This document shows, in pieces, positions 7,185 to 14,276 of a DNA stretch of 24,463 nucleotides. Both the position numbers and the translations under genes were made by a program. A model generated the notes under the pieces. It saw only the letters and a list, made by a program, of their open reading frames with translations, made no database searches and had not been told where the DNA came from. Each line of letters begins with the position of its first letter. The first letter of the stretch is position 1. The stretch is from JAIKWW01 sp052169645 (GTDB taxonomy: Bacteria > Bacillota > Clostridia > Peptostreptococcales > Anaerovoracaceae): the NCBI GenBank assembly GCA_052169645.1, contig JBQNCA010000022.1, positions 1 to 24,463 on the forward strand, in the 5' to 3' direction.

Positions 7185-7553
7185 TTATGAATATTCTTCA
7201 AGATGTTTGCACATTGCATCAAATGTTTCGTCGCTGATATCATGCTCTATTTTACATGCATCTTCGAGAGCGATTTTCTCGTCTACTCCCAATCTTATAA
7301 AAAATTCTTTGAGCATTTTATGACGTGAATATATTTTGTTTGCTATTTCGAGTCCCTTCTCTGAAAGATAGATGAGTTTGCTCCCGTCCATAGTTATATA
7401 TCCGTTCTCACGCAGCTGTTTAACGGCGTAGCTTACGCTCGGCTTCGTAACTCCAAGATGCTCAGCCAAATCGATAGAACGAATGTATCCATGCTCTTCT
7501 TTCATAATGAGCATTGCTTCTAAATAATCCTCTGCGGATTTTTGGATTTTCAT
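7185..7553 (-). CDS. DtxR-family metal-dependent transcriptional regulator, iron-type ligands
   Basis: Short metalloregulator divergent from the feo operon and the obvious candidate to control it. The N-terminal winged helix covers residues 5-65, with recognition helix KPSVSYAVKQLRENG (about 37-51). The dimerisation and metal domain follows. Potential ligands by family alignment are Asp9 and Glu12 (DxxE), His78, and the EDACKIEH segment with Cys100, Glu103 and His104. In manganese sensor MntR the position of Cys100 is a glutamate. In iron sensors DtxR/IdeR it is a cysteine, so this looks like an Fe(II) sensor. At 122 residues it lacks the C-terminal SH3-like domain of DtxR. The ribosome binding site is AGGTG, ten bases upstream. 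Confidence 0.87.
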   Translation of the reverse strand: MKIQKSAEDYLEAMLIMKEEHGYIRSIDLAEHLGVTKPSVSYAVKQLRENGYITMDGSKLIYLSEKGLEIANKIYSRHKMLKEFFIRLGVDEKIALEDACKIEHDISDETFDAMCKHLEEYS

Positions 7554-7673
7554 TTTCTAAACACCTCATAAATTTAGCTACTGTGCAATACCTGTTTTAA
7601 TGCACTTTAATTTAAAAACTTTGGATATTTAAATACATGATAACATCATTCAGCATTAAACGCAAGAAATCCC

Positions 7674-7702
7674 TTGACAATCGCAAGTGGTAACAGTAAA
7701 CT
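7674..7702 (+). promoter_or_regulatory. Promoter of the feo operon
   Basis: The -35 TTGACA (7674-7679), 17 nt spacer and -10 TAAACT (7697-7702) predict a start near 7709, about 60 bases before feoA. The -10 overlaps a perfect TAACGTTA palindrome (7702-7709). Confidence 0.65.
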
Positions 7703-7705
7703 AAC

Positions 7706-7724
7706 GTTAATAAGGCTGTCTAAC
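7706..7724. promoter_or_regulatory. Candidate metal-regulator operator at the feo start point
   Basis: A 19-bp imperfect palindrome with ends GTTA...TAAC (13 of 19 positions symmetric) covers the predicted +1. Nineteen base pairs is the usual footprint length of DtxR-family operators, whose half-sites are rich in TTAG/CTAA. A second CTAAC copy sits at 7701-7705, 19 bp from the CTAAC at 7720-7724. Assignment to the neighbouring regulator is inference. Confidence 0.4.
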
Positions 7725-7768
7725 TATTTTTGCTGACGGCAGATTTAATGTGATATTGGAGGAAAAGC

Positions 7769-7981
7769 ATGTTACCACTTACATTTGCTAATATTGACGA
7801 AGATTGTATTATCAGGAAAGTCAACGGTAGTCCCGAAGTTAAGAAGCATCTTGAAAACTTGGGATTTGTGGAAGGCGGTACAGTTTCCATCATATCCAAG
7901 ACGGAAGGCAATTTAATTGTCAATGTCAAAGGCGCTCGCGTTGCTTTAAATAAAGAGATGGCATCTAAAATAATGATTTAA
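7769..7981 (+). CDS. feoA: Ferrous iron transport protein A (first copy)
   Basis: SH3-like beta-barrel cytosolic partner of FeoB. The 70-residue length and the pattern GSPEVKKHLENLGFVEGGTVSI followed by GNLIVNVKGARVALNKEMASKI match the FeoA domain (PF04023). The family's conserved stretch around the helix (LENLGF) and the V-x-G-x-x-V/I-A-L strand near the C terminus are both present. GGAGG lies eight bases before ATG 7769. It is first in the operon, 11 bp ahead of a second feoA. Two FeoA copies before FeoB are common in Clostridia. Family knowledge gives it a regulatory or scaffolding role for FeoB, not transport itself. Confidence 0.85.
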   Translation: MLPLTFANIDEDCIIRKVNGSPEVKKHLENLGFVEGGTVSIISKTEGNLIVNVKGARVALNKEMASKIMI

Positions 7982-7992
7982 ATTGGAAAGGG

Positions 7993-8235
7993 ATGACTCA
8001 GTACAGTATGAAAATGTTAAGTGAAATAAAAGTGGGAAGCAAGGTTAAAGTTCTCAAACTCCATGGTGAAGGGGCTCTGAAACGCCGTATCATGGATATG
8101 GGAATAACAAAGGGCACGGAAATATTTATCCGCAAAGTGGCACCTCTCGGAGATCCTATGGAATTGACGGTGAGAGGCTATGAACTTTCTATAAGAAAAA
8201 GTGAAGCTCAGAACATAGAGGTTGAACTTGCATAA
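7993..8235 (+). CDS. feoA: Ferrous iron transport protein A (second copy)
   Basis: Second FeoA-domain protein, with the classic segment LKRRIMDMGITKGTEIFIRKVAPLGDPMELTVRGYELSIRKSEA. The GDP-x-x-x-x-V-x-G-Y-x-L/I-x-x-R/K run is the strongest FeoA signature in the window. It is expected to bind the FeoB cytosolic domain. The start is uncertain: ATG 7993 sits very close to the GGAAAGGG ribosome binding site (7985-7992). ATG 8008 (MKMLSEIKVGS) would have a longer spacer and a more usual N terminus. The two FeoA copies are divergent in sequence, suggesting distinct roles rather than recent duplication. Confidence 0.88.
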   Translation: MTQYSMKMLSEIKVGSKVKVLKLHGEGALKRRIMDMGITKGTEIFIRKVAPLGDPMELTVRGYELSIRKSEAQNIEVELA

Positions 8236-8307
8236 ATTGTAATTTCTATGATAACTGATTTTGAATTACTATATTACATTACGCATTTTAATTACAGGAG
8301 CGGATAA

Positions 8308-10488
8308 ATGAAGACTGGAATAACAATTGCACTTGCAGGCAATCCAAACTGTGGGAAAACAACATTATTTAATGCTCTGACCGGTTCCAATCAATATGTA
8401 GGTAACTGGCCGGGAGTAACGGTGGAAAAGAAGGAAGGTAAGCTGAAAAAAGAATTCAGGGGGAATACTTCCGATCAGGTTACAGTTACCGACCTTCCGG
8501 GTATATACTCTCTTTCTCCATATACTTTGGAAGAAGTTGTAGCAAGAGATTACCTGCTTGATGAGGCGCCGGATGTAATTTTGAATATCGTCGATGCCAC
8601 TAACCTTGAAAGAAATCTCTATCTTACTACACAGCTGATGGAAATCGGTATACCGGTAGTAGTAGCATTGAATATGATGGATATCATAAAAAAGACCGGT
8701 GATAAGATTGATACGGATGTGCTCAGCGCAGAGCTTGGATGTAAGATCGTCGAGATCTCCGCATTAAAGGGCAACGGAATTCGTGAAGCGGCTCAAGCGG
8801 CATTGGGAGAAGCTTTAAACGGTAGTCCGGCTGTCAGACATCCTTATTCGGGAGCAGTGGAACATGCGATCGCACATATCGAAGATTTGGCTCTTCGAAA
8901 CATGCCGGGAGGAAAGCAGCACTGGTATGCGGTAAAAATCTTTGAACGTGATGAAAAGATTATTGAAAAGCTTCATATAGATGAAGCTGTAAAAGCCGAT
9001 ATCGAAAAGGATATAATTGCTGCGGAAAAAGAGCTTAACGATGATGCGGAATCCATCATTACAAATGAGCGCTATATTTACATAGCCGAGCTTATGGCAA
9101 TGAGCTATAAGAAAAAATCATCCGAAAAGCTGACCTTGTCGGATAAAATTGACAGAGTTGTTACTAACAGGTGGTTGGCTTTGCCTATATTTGTATTGGT
9201 AATGACCCTTGTATATTATGTTTCCATAACCACTATCGGAACTGCAATGACGGACTGGGTAAATGATACACTCGTAGCTGAATGGGCTCAGCCTGCAGTA
9301 GGAAATGCATTGGAAAATGCAGGTGCATCGGCATGGGTAATATCTTTGGTGGTTGACGGTATAATCGGAGGTATCGGAGCGCCTTTGGGCTTCGTTCCTC
9401 AGATGGCTGTAGTATTTTTATGCCTGTCTATCCTTGAGGATTGCGGATATATGGCTCGTGTCGCATTCATAATGGATCGTATTTTCAGAAGATTCGGACT
9501 CTCCGGAAAGAGTTTCATATCTTTTCTGATAGGTTCGGGTTGCGGTGTTCCGGGTATAATGGCATGCCGTACGATAGAAAATGAAAAGGATCGTCGAATG
9601 ACGATGATTACAACAACAGCAATCCCTTGCGGCGCAAAGCTTCCTGTAATAGCTCTTATATCGGGCTTCCTTATGGGAGGAGCGTGGTGGATGGCTCCGG
9701 CTATGTATTTCTTGGGAATAGCTGTAGTAATAATGTCATGCATTATTATGAAAAAGATGAAAATGTTTGCAGGAGATCCTGCTCCGTTTGTAATGGAGCT
9801 TCCGCAGTATCATTTACCTGCAGTTAAGGGTGTATTGCTTCATGTATGGGAAAGAGTATGGGCTTTCATCAAGAAAGCGGGAACGATCCTCTTCGTATGC
9901 TGTGCGGTAATGTGGTTCCTTGCAAGCTTCGGATTTGAAAACGGTAGCTTCGGGCTGGCAGATACGGATAATTCTTTAATGGCATCTATGGGTAATGCGA
10001 TAGCATTCATTTTTGTACCTTTAGGTTTCGGAACATGGCAGGCGGTAGCTTCTGCAATCAGCGGTTTTGTAGCAAAGGAAGGCATAGTATCCACAATGGG
10101 CGTACTTGCCGGAGTGGGAGCGGTAGAAGAATATACCACAAATATGCATGAAGCGTTTGCGGCATTTTTCCCTACAGGAATAGCAGCAGTTGCATTCCTC
10201 ATATTCAACATGTTTGATTCGCCTTGCCTGGCTGCGATATCTACTCTTGCAAAGGAAATGGGCTCAAGAAAGTTCTTCTGGTTTGCTATAGTATTCCAGA
10301 ATGTAATGGCTTATTGCCTGACACTGATAATCTATCAGTTGGTCGGACTTGCCGTAGGAGTGGTTTCGTTTAATGCATTTACAGTAGTTGCAATAATTTT
10401 ACTTGCAATTTTTCTCTATCTGCTTTTCCGTCCGGATCCTGCAAGAAAGGTATCTCATAAGCTTGATAAAGCGCATCAGGCGGCATAG
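8308..10488 (+). CDS. feoB: Ferrous iron transporter FeoB
   Basis: Membrane Fe(II) transporter with a G-protein domain. The N-terminal GTPase shows G1 GNPNCGKT (residues 11-18), G3 DLPG (62-65) and G4 NMMD (122-125). A helical GDI-like spacer follows, and the polytopic domain starts around residue 285. The two Gate regions carry family motifs: GSGCGVPGIMACRT with Cys near residue 413, followed by PCGAKLPVI near 440, and the later FAKEG-like FVAKEGIVSTMG stretch. At 726 residues the protein is full length. GGAG of CAGGAGCGG precedes the ATG. It is third in the operon, 72 bp after feoA, and followed by two small membrane protein genes. Confidence 0.96.
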   Translation: MKTGITIALAGNPNCGKTTLFNALTGSNQYVGNWPGVTVEKKEGKLKKEFRGNTSDQVTVTDLPGIYSLSPYTLEEVVARDYLLDEAPDVILNIVDATNLERNLYLTTQLMEIGIPVVVALNMMDIIKKTGDKIDTDVLSAELGCKIVEISALKGNGIREAAQAALGEALNGSPAVRHPYSGAVEHAIAHIEDLALRNMPGGKQHWYAVKIFERDEKIIEKLHIDEAVKADIEKDIIAAEKELNDDAESIITNERYIYIAELMAMSYKKKSSEKLTLSDKIDRVVTNRWLALPIFVLVMTLVYYVSITTIGTAMTDWVNDTLVAEWAQPAVGNALENAGASAWVISLVVDGIIGGIGAPLGFVPQMAVVFLCLSILEDCGYMARVAFIMDRIFRRFGLSGKSFISFLIGSGCGVPGIMACRTIENEKDRRMTMITTTAIPCGAKLPVIALISGFLMGGAWWMAPAMYFLGIAVVIMSCIIMKKMKMFAGDPAPFVMELPQYHLPAVKGVLLHVWERVWAFIKKAGTILFVCCAVMWFLASFGFENGSFGLADTDNSLMASMGNAIAFIFVPLGFGTWQAVASAISGFVAKEGIVSTMGVLAGVGAVEEYTTNMHEAFAAFFPTGIAAVAFLIFNMFDSPCLAAISTLAKEMGSRKFFWFAIVFQNVMAYCLTLIIYQLVGLAVGVVSFNAFTVVAIILLAIFLYLLFRPDPARKVSHKLDKAHQAA

Positions 10489-10536
10489 TCTTATCTGATG
10501 TTTTGAATACATCGGGAAGAAAAGGGTATATAAATA

Positions 10537-10641
10537 ATGAAATTCAATTTAGAATTGGAAACACCCGATATTGTGATTCTTGCGGTTCTCGGCGTAATCT
10601 TGTTGGGAGCTGTAAAGATAATTATAGGATTTTTTAAATAA
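10537..10641 (+). CDS. 34-residue single-pass membrane peptide in the feo operon
   Basis: Small reading frame with ATG at 10537 and TAA at 10639-10641. Residues 12-32 (IVILAVLGVILLGAVKIIIG) form one hydrophobic helix with an acidic N-terminal tail (LELE) and a short FFK end. An AAGGG ribosome binding site lies about ten bases upstream. It fills the 48-170 bp gap between feoB and the FeoB-associated gene, and the next gene's GAGGAGG site begins right after its stop. The context suggests a FeoB accessory peptide. No family was recognised and function is unknown. Conservation of the frame in related feo operons would be the deciding test. Confidence 0.6.
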   Translation: MKFNLELETPDIVILAVLGVILLGAVKIIIGFFK

Positions 10642-10658
10642 GAGAGGAGGCGATAGTC

Positions 10659-10859
10659 ATGTTCGGCTGGCTTGAGGCTAATATAGTTTCGTGTGTAATT
10701 GTAGGACTTGTAGCAGTGATTTGTGCGGTGATTATAATAAGAGGCGTTCGTAATATCGCCAAGGGAAAATCCTCTTGCGGATGCGGTTGCTCAGGATGTG
10801 CAGCTTCTATGAACTGTGCTGTTCATGAGCTGGAAAAATATCAGGAAAGCAAGCATTGA
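10659..10859 (+). CDS. FeoB-associated Cys-rich membrane protein
   Basis: 66-residue protein of the FeoB_associated family (PF12669). It has an N-terminal transmembrane helix (about residues 8-30, VSCVIVGLVAVICAVIII), a basic stretch RGVRNIAKGKSS, and a Cys-rich cluster CGCGCSGCAASMNC (about 40-53). Such clusters probably bind iron or an Fe-S unit at the membrane face as iron passes FeoB; this role is inferred for the family. GAGGAGG precedes the ATG by about nine bases. It is the last gene of the operon, followed by a hairpin terminator. Confidence 0.88.
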   Translation: MFGWLEANIVSCVIVGLVAVICAVIIIRGVRNIAKGKSSCGCGCSGCAASMNCAVHELEKYQESKH

Positions 10860-10893
10860 ACTGATGTGAACCGTATTATATTTTAACATTGTA

Positions 10894-10927
10894 TATAAAG
10901 GGGAACTTATAAAGTTCCCCCTTTATA
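10894..10927 (+). terminator. Terminator-like hairpin after the feo operon
   Basis: TATAAAGGGGAACTT (10894-10908) pairs with AAGTTCCCC-C-TTTATA (10912-10927) with one extra C and a 3-nt loop. The downstream sequence is AT-rich, with a T-run at 10938-10945. It separates the feo operon from the DUF2325 promoter region. Confidence 0.65.
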
Positions 10928-10953
10928 AATTTGAATATTTTTTTTACATATAG

Positions 10954-11034
10954 ATTAGTTGAGACTAATTTACATCTTAAAGGGGTGAACGGATTCACTC
11001 TTATATTTTTAATAAAAGGTTAGTCGGAACTAAT
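10954..11034. promoter_or_regulatory. Three palindromic operator-like boxes upstream of DUF2325
   Basis: Box 1 is ATTAGT-TGAG-ACTAAT (10954-10969), box 2 GTGAA-CGGA-TTCAC (10985-10998), and box 3 GTTAGT-CGGA-ACTAAT (11019-11034). All have 5-bp inner arms around a 4-nt spacer, and boxes 2 and 3 share the CGGA spacer. Centres are 30 and 35 bp apart. The 5-4-5 geometry is that of CRP/FNR-family sites. The TTAG/CTAA halves also resemble DtxR-type sites. A weak promoter TTTACA (10943-10948)-17-TAATTT (10966-10971) overlaps box 1. Confidence 0.5.
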
Positions 11035-11051
11035 AAAATCGGAGGTGTATT

Positions 11052-11351
11052 ATGAGTGTTGTTATACTCGGTGGAAATGAAAGAATGGAACGACAGTACA
11101 AGGATTTGTGTAAAGAATATAATTGTAAAGCAAAGGTTTATACGAAGCAGGCGAGCGGTTTTCGCAATAAGCTGGGCTCGCCCGACTTGATGATTTTCTT
11201 TACAAGCTGCATGTCTCATAAAATGGTGCACAGCGCTTTAAGTGAGATGAAGGGCAGCGATACGGTTATAGAACGCTGCCAAAGTGCATCTATGTGTGCC
11301 TTGAGAGAGGTATTGGAGAAACATTGCAATAATGAAATATGTACGAATTGA
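11052..11351 (+). CDS. DUF2325 family protein, Cys-rich
   Basis: 99-residue protein with the DUF2325 (PF10087) pattern: MSVVILGGNERMERQYK at the N terminus, GSPDLMIFFTSCMSHKMV in the middle (residues 42-59), and CQSASMCALREVL near the end. The family fold is thought to be Rossmann-like and its biochemical function is not known. This copy has seven cysteines (20, 25, 53, 76, 82, 92, 97), which could bind a metal or respond to redox state. GGAGG at 11041-11045 precedes the ATG. It leads an apparent operon with DUF3793 and probably a flavodoxin. It lies behind three operator-like palindromes and next to the feo operon. Confidence 0.75.
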   Translation: MSVVILGGNERMERQYKDLCKEYNCKAKVYTKQASGFRNKLGSPDLMIFFTSCMSHKMVHSALSEMKGSDTVIERCQSASMCALREVLEKHCNNEICTN

Positions 11352-11416
11352 TTGCAAATATAAATAAGAAGATGAAGAAGATGCGGGGGCATCTATATGT
11401 ATGAAAGGAAATAAGC

Positions 11417-11965
11417 ATGTCTGACGAGCTTTTGGTGCAATGTGCATCGCCGACTCTTGCAGGGATTAAGACCGGAAATATTTTTACATGTAGATTCGAA
11501 TTAAAGAAACAGCTGACGGATTATATACGCAGAGTAAATAAATGTCTTGTGCCCAAGGGTATAAGGGTAATCCCTCTGCGTGTGAAAGAAAACAGCGCAT
11601 TGCTTTATATGTACAGACCGGAAAAACTAAGAGAGGATTTGGAAAAAGACGATGCCAAAAGATTGTTGGAGGCTGTAGGCTATAAAAAAAATACCATGTC
11701 GGGTTGTTTGGGAGAACTTATGTGCAGAATGTCCGGAAGTGGAGATTTCCCTCATGAAATAGGACTTTTTATAGGTTATCCTCCTGAGGATGTGAAGGGC
11801 TTTATTGAGGGCAGACCCGATTACAAGTGTATAGGCTGCTGGAAAGTCTATGGAGATGAAAATTCTGCTAAAAAGACCTTTGATCGCTTCCGGCGTTGTC
11901 GTGAAATATATCAGAAAGAGTATAAGCAGGGAAGAACATTAAACAGCCTTGCAGTGAGCATGTGA
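11417..11965 (+). CDS. DUF3793 family protein
   Basis: 182-residue cytoplasmic protein matching the DUF3793 pattern: CASPTLAGIKTGNIFTC near residues 9-25, FPHEIGLFIGYPPEDVKGFI (111-130) and CIGCWKVYGD (138-147) with a CxxC. Eight cysteines are present (9, 25, 43, 97, 103, 138, 141, 161). The family occurs in anaerobic Firmicutes and has no assigned reaction. Its usual neighbourhood of iron uptake or flavodoxin genes suggests a role in metal or redox handling, but that is inference. AAAGGA lies before the ATG. The gene follows DUF2325 by 65 bp with a small AGATGC/GCATCT hairpin between (11379-11394). Confidence 0.75.
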   Translation: MSDELLVQCASPTLAGIKTGNIFTCRFELKKQLTDYIRRVNKCLVPKGIRVIPLRVKENSALLYMYRPEKLREDLEKDDAKRLLEAVGYKKNTMSGCLGELMCRMSGSGDFPHEIGLFIGYPPEDVKGFIEGRPDYKCIGCWKVYGDENSAKKTFDRFRRCREIYQKEYKQGRTLNSLAVSM

Positions 11966-12120
11966 TAATCGATTATAGTACCGTGTTTTCGTTCAAATCG
12001 GAAATATTTTCAGAGTAGGCTTGAATACATATTGAAAGCAAGCTGAAGAAACAGGATGGATAATTTCTTACCGGTTGTAAGGAATATTACCATAAATATA
12101 GTTTATTGTAGAAAGGAATA

Positions 12121-12549
12121 ATGAAAATGAGTAAAGTAGCAGTTGTATATTGGAGCGGAACCGGAAATACCGAAGCAATGGCAAATGCGGTTGCGGATGG
12201 CGCAAAAGCAAGCGGAGCTGAGGTTGAAATCTTTAAGCCGGCAGATTTTGATGCAGACAAGATGACAACCTTCGACGGTGTCGCTTTCGGTTGTCCGTCC
12301 ATGGGAAACGAAGTGTTGGAAGAGGACGAATTTGAACCTATGTTCAATAAGCTCGTGAGCTCTCTGAGCGGCAGGAGGATTGCGCTGTTCGGTTCATATG
12401 GATGGGGAGACGGCGAATGGATGCGTACATGGGAGTCGGATTGTGATTCCGCAGGTGCAACTCGAGTTTGTGACAGTGTAATTTGTAATGAGGCTCCTGA
12501 TGATGAGGGGATTGAATCCTGCAAGTCTCTCGGTGCCGCTCTGGCATAA
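12121..12549 (+). CDS. Short-chain flavodoxin
   Basis: FMN-binding electron carrier of about 142 residues. The phosphate-binding loop is YWSGTGNTEAMA (residues 10-21). The two loops that sandwich the isoalloxazine ring are FGCPSMGNE (about 58-66) and FGSYGWGDGEW (about 94-104). The acidic character fits a flavodoxin, which replaces ferredoxin under iron limitation. GAAAGGA lies just before ATG 12121; ATG 12127 is an alternative start. It sits 155 bp after DUF3793, with no clear promoter but a TAATCGATTA palindrome in between. It ends before a bidirectional terminator. Position beside feo and DUF2325/DUF3793 suggests an iron-responsive unit. Confidence 0.9.
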   Translation: MKMSKVAVVYWSGTGNTEAMANAVADGAKASGAEVEIFKPADFDADKMTTFDGVAFGCPSMGNEVLEEDEFEPMFNKLVSSLSGRRIALFGSYGWGDGEWMRTWESDCDSAGATRVCDSVICNEAPDDEGIESCKSLGAALA

Positions 12550-12595
12550 GCGGTATGGCATCGCAATAAATATACAATTTAAATAATGCAATATA

Positions 12596-12658
12596 AAAGG
12601 ACATACACTTTATCCTGTGGAGCGTAAAGCCGCCGGAAGCTGAATATGTATGTCCTTT
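12596..12658. terminator. Bidirectional intrinsic terminator between convergent genes
   Basis: A perfect 12-bp stem AAAGGACATACA (12596-12607)/TGTATGTCCTTT (12647-12658) is followed by GCTTTTT on the plus strand and by TTTTATATT on the minus strand. It serves the flavodoxin gene and the minus-strand membrane protein gene ending at 12668. Confidence 0.85.
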
Positions 12659-12667
12659 GCTTTTTAT

Positions 12668-13519
12668 TTAGTTGTCGCTGTCGGTGCTTTGGAGCTTTTC
12701 CAGTTCGCTCTTTACATAATTGCGCATTGCTCTCGGGGTAATATCGTCATTCTTTGATTCTTCTATTTTATTCAACATACCCGTTATCATAGCATCATTA
12801 AGATAGGTATTCATAAATGTAAGAGTGCGGCTGACCGTATCATAATTTTTTGAACGGGATGAACCGGAAACAGCATTAAAAGTCTCAATTTTGAATTTTA
12901 CGTCATATTTTTTCAGAATATCGGATATGTACGAAGCTGTATCTATGTCCAAGGTACCGGCTTTTTCTTCCATGGCTATAAGCAGCTGAAGCGCTTTCGT
13001 CATATTGCCGTCCTCACAGGAAGCTTCAATTTCCCTCTTTGAATTTTCAATTTCTTCAATTCCGGTTATTTTTGAGGAAACAGCCGAAATACGTTCATCA
13101 AAATTTTTGTCTGTAATATTGTTATACATAGAAAGCTTTTCCATTGCTTCCGGGGAAGCAATTTTGCCGCTTTCATAATCGCTCAGTATTTTATCGCAGG
13201 ATTCGGTAATTGTAGGCTCTATATGTTTCAGAAAGTCTCCGTCATAGGCATTATCTTTGCATATTTTAGCGGCGGCTTCCGTATCTCCGGCTTCTAAAGC
13301 CGAGATAAATTGCTTTGAAGGTGAGAAATACGTGAAATATACAAAAATTGCTGCGGCTGCAAGTATTATAATGAGAAAAAAAATTGTTAATATTACGCTT
13401 TTACCGCTTAACCCGCTGCGTCCGGCTGACACCATTGTACTGTTCTTTGATTTTGTCGTAGATTTATATTCCGGCAGAAATTGTACGGTATTATAGTCAT
13501 CTTTTTTAATACGAAACAT
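12668..13519 (-). CDS. Single-pass membrane protein with a helical extracytoplasmic domain, unknown function
   Basis: No family was recognised. The protein has a short polar cytoplasmic N terminus, one transmembrane helix (about residues 42-66, SVILTIFFLIIILAAAAIFV) and about 215 residues outside. These are rich in Glu, Lys and Ser and predicted mainly helical, without cysteines in recognisable motifs apart from Cys87, Cys109 and Cys167. The segment FISALEAGDTEAAAKICKDNAYDGDF looks like one helical repeat hairpin. ATG 13519 is preferred over the adjacent ATG 13522 because the AAGGAG site is then six bases away. The start lies inside the end of the radical SAM gene, so the two are translationally coupled. 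Confidence 0.65.
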   Translation of the reverse strand: MFRIKKDDYNTVQFLPEYKSTTKSKNSTMVSAGRSGLSGKSVILTIFFLIIILAAAAIFVYFTYFSPSKQFISALEAGDTEAAAKICKDNAYDGDFLKHIEPTITESCDKILSDYESGKIASPEAMEKLSMYNNITDKNFDERISAVSSKITGIEEIENSKREIEASCEDGNMTKALQLLIAMEEKAGTLDIDTASYISDILKKYDVKFKIETFNAVSGSSRSKNYDTVSRTLTFMNTYLNDAMITGMLNKIEESKNDDITPRAMRNYVKSELEKLQSTDSDN

Positions 13520-14126
13520 CATCTTCTCCTTTTATGAAATCACGTACGTTAAAATTGATACCGAGAGCTTCAGCTACTCTTTTTGATTTTTCTATTTCTT
13601 CGGTTCCTATAACGGATACCGCAGTTAAAGTCACATCAGCCATAAGTCTGTGACATTTCTTGGCGAAATTAAGAATTTCCTCATATGCTCCTTCGAATAT
13701 GGGATTGCATAGGCGATTGTAATTTTCTGAATTTGAGGCATTTAAACTTATAGAAACGGCATCTGTATATTTTGCTATTTCAGGGACTATATCTTTTTTG
13801 TTTATTATATTTCCAAGACCGTTGGTATTCAGTCTCAGTTTGAGATTGTAGCGTTTTCTTGCATATTCAGCTACAGCGATCATTGTATCGAATGCATAGG
13901 TAGGTTCGCCGTAACCGCAGAATACAAGCTCGGTATATCTTTGGGGTTCGAATTCGTCAAGAGCCCGCAATGCTTTTTCTATAGAAGGTTCCTCGATCAG
14001 CCAGAGATTAGAGGAAGTAATGGGATTATTAGCCGAGTTACGGACACAAAAGCTGCAACTGCAGCAGCATTTATTGGTTAAATTTGCATAGGCATTTCCG
14101 CCGTATGAGTAAAATATATCGGACAT
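13506..14126 (-). CDS. Radical SAM protein, TatD-linked type
   Basis: Short radical SAM enzyme of 206 residues. The [4Fe-4S]-binding CX3CX2C motif is Cys20, Cys24 and Cys27 in LTNKCCCSCSFCVRN. GYGEPT (about residues 70-75) is the SAM-contacting GGE-like motif, and LRLNTNGLGN and AVSISLNASN are the later strands of the partial TIM barrel. Length and the opening YGGNAYANLTNKC resemble the family found beside TatD nucleases. No tatD is next to it here. The reaction is unknown. GGAG lies five bases before the ATG. The downstream membrane protein gene overlaps its end by 14 bp, an arrangement not usual for this family. Confidence 0.8.
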   Translation of the reverse strand: MSDIFYSYGGNAYANLTNKCCCSCSFCVRNSANNPITSSNLWLIEEPSIEKALRALDEFEPQRYTELVFCGYGEPTYAFDTMIAVAEYARKRYNLKLRLNTNGLGNIINKKDIVPEIAKYTDAVSISLNASNSENYNRLCNPIFEGAYEEILNFAKKCHRLMADVTLTAVSVIGTEEIEKSKRVAEALGINFNVRDFIKGEDDVSY

Positions 14127-14188
14127 TATATCTCCGTTTTTATATTAATTAATCGGTTGCTGCAGGTTTGAGCTTACCGCTATATTAG

Positions 14189-14217
14189 TTTACTTTAAAT
14201 CCTTTATATATTATAAT
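14189..14217 (+). promoter_or_regulatory. Promoter of the isochorismatase-family gene
   Basis: The -35 TTTACT (14189-14194), 17 nt spacer and perfect -10 TATAAT (14212-14217) predict a start near 14224 and a leader of about 53 nt, rich in A and T. Confidence 0.6.
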
Positions 14218-14276
14218 ATATACGTTTAAAAATAAAGATAAAAACGTTAAATATTTAATATTTAAGCGAGGGAATC

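Noticed and set aside
7554..7768. The same TTAGT-N4-ACTAA boxes upstream of feo as upstream of DUF2325
   Set aside because: The feo palindromes have a different spacing and sequence, so a shared regulator cannot be claimed from these sites.
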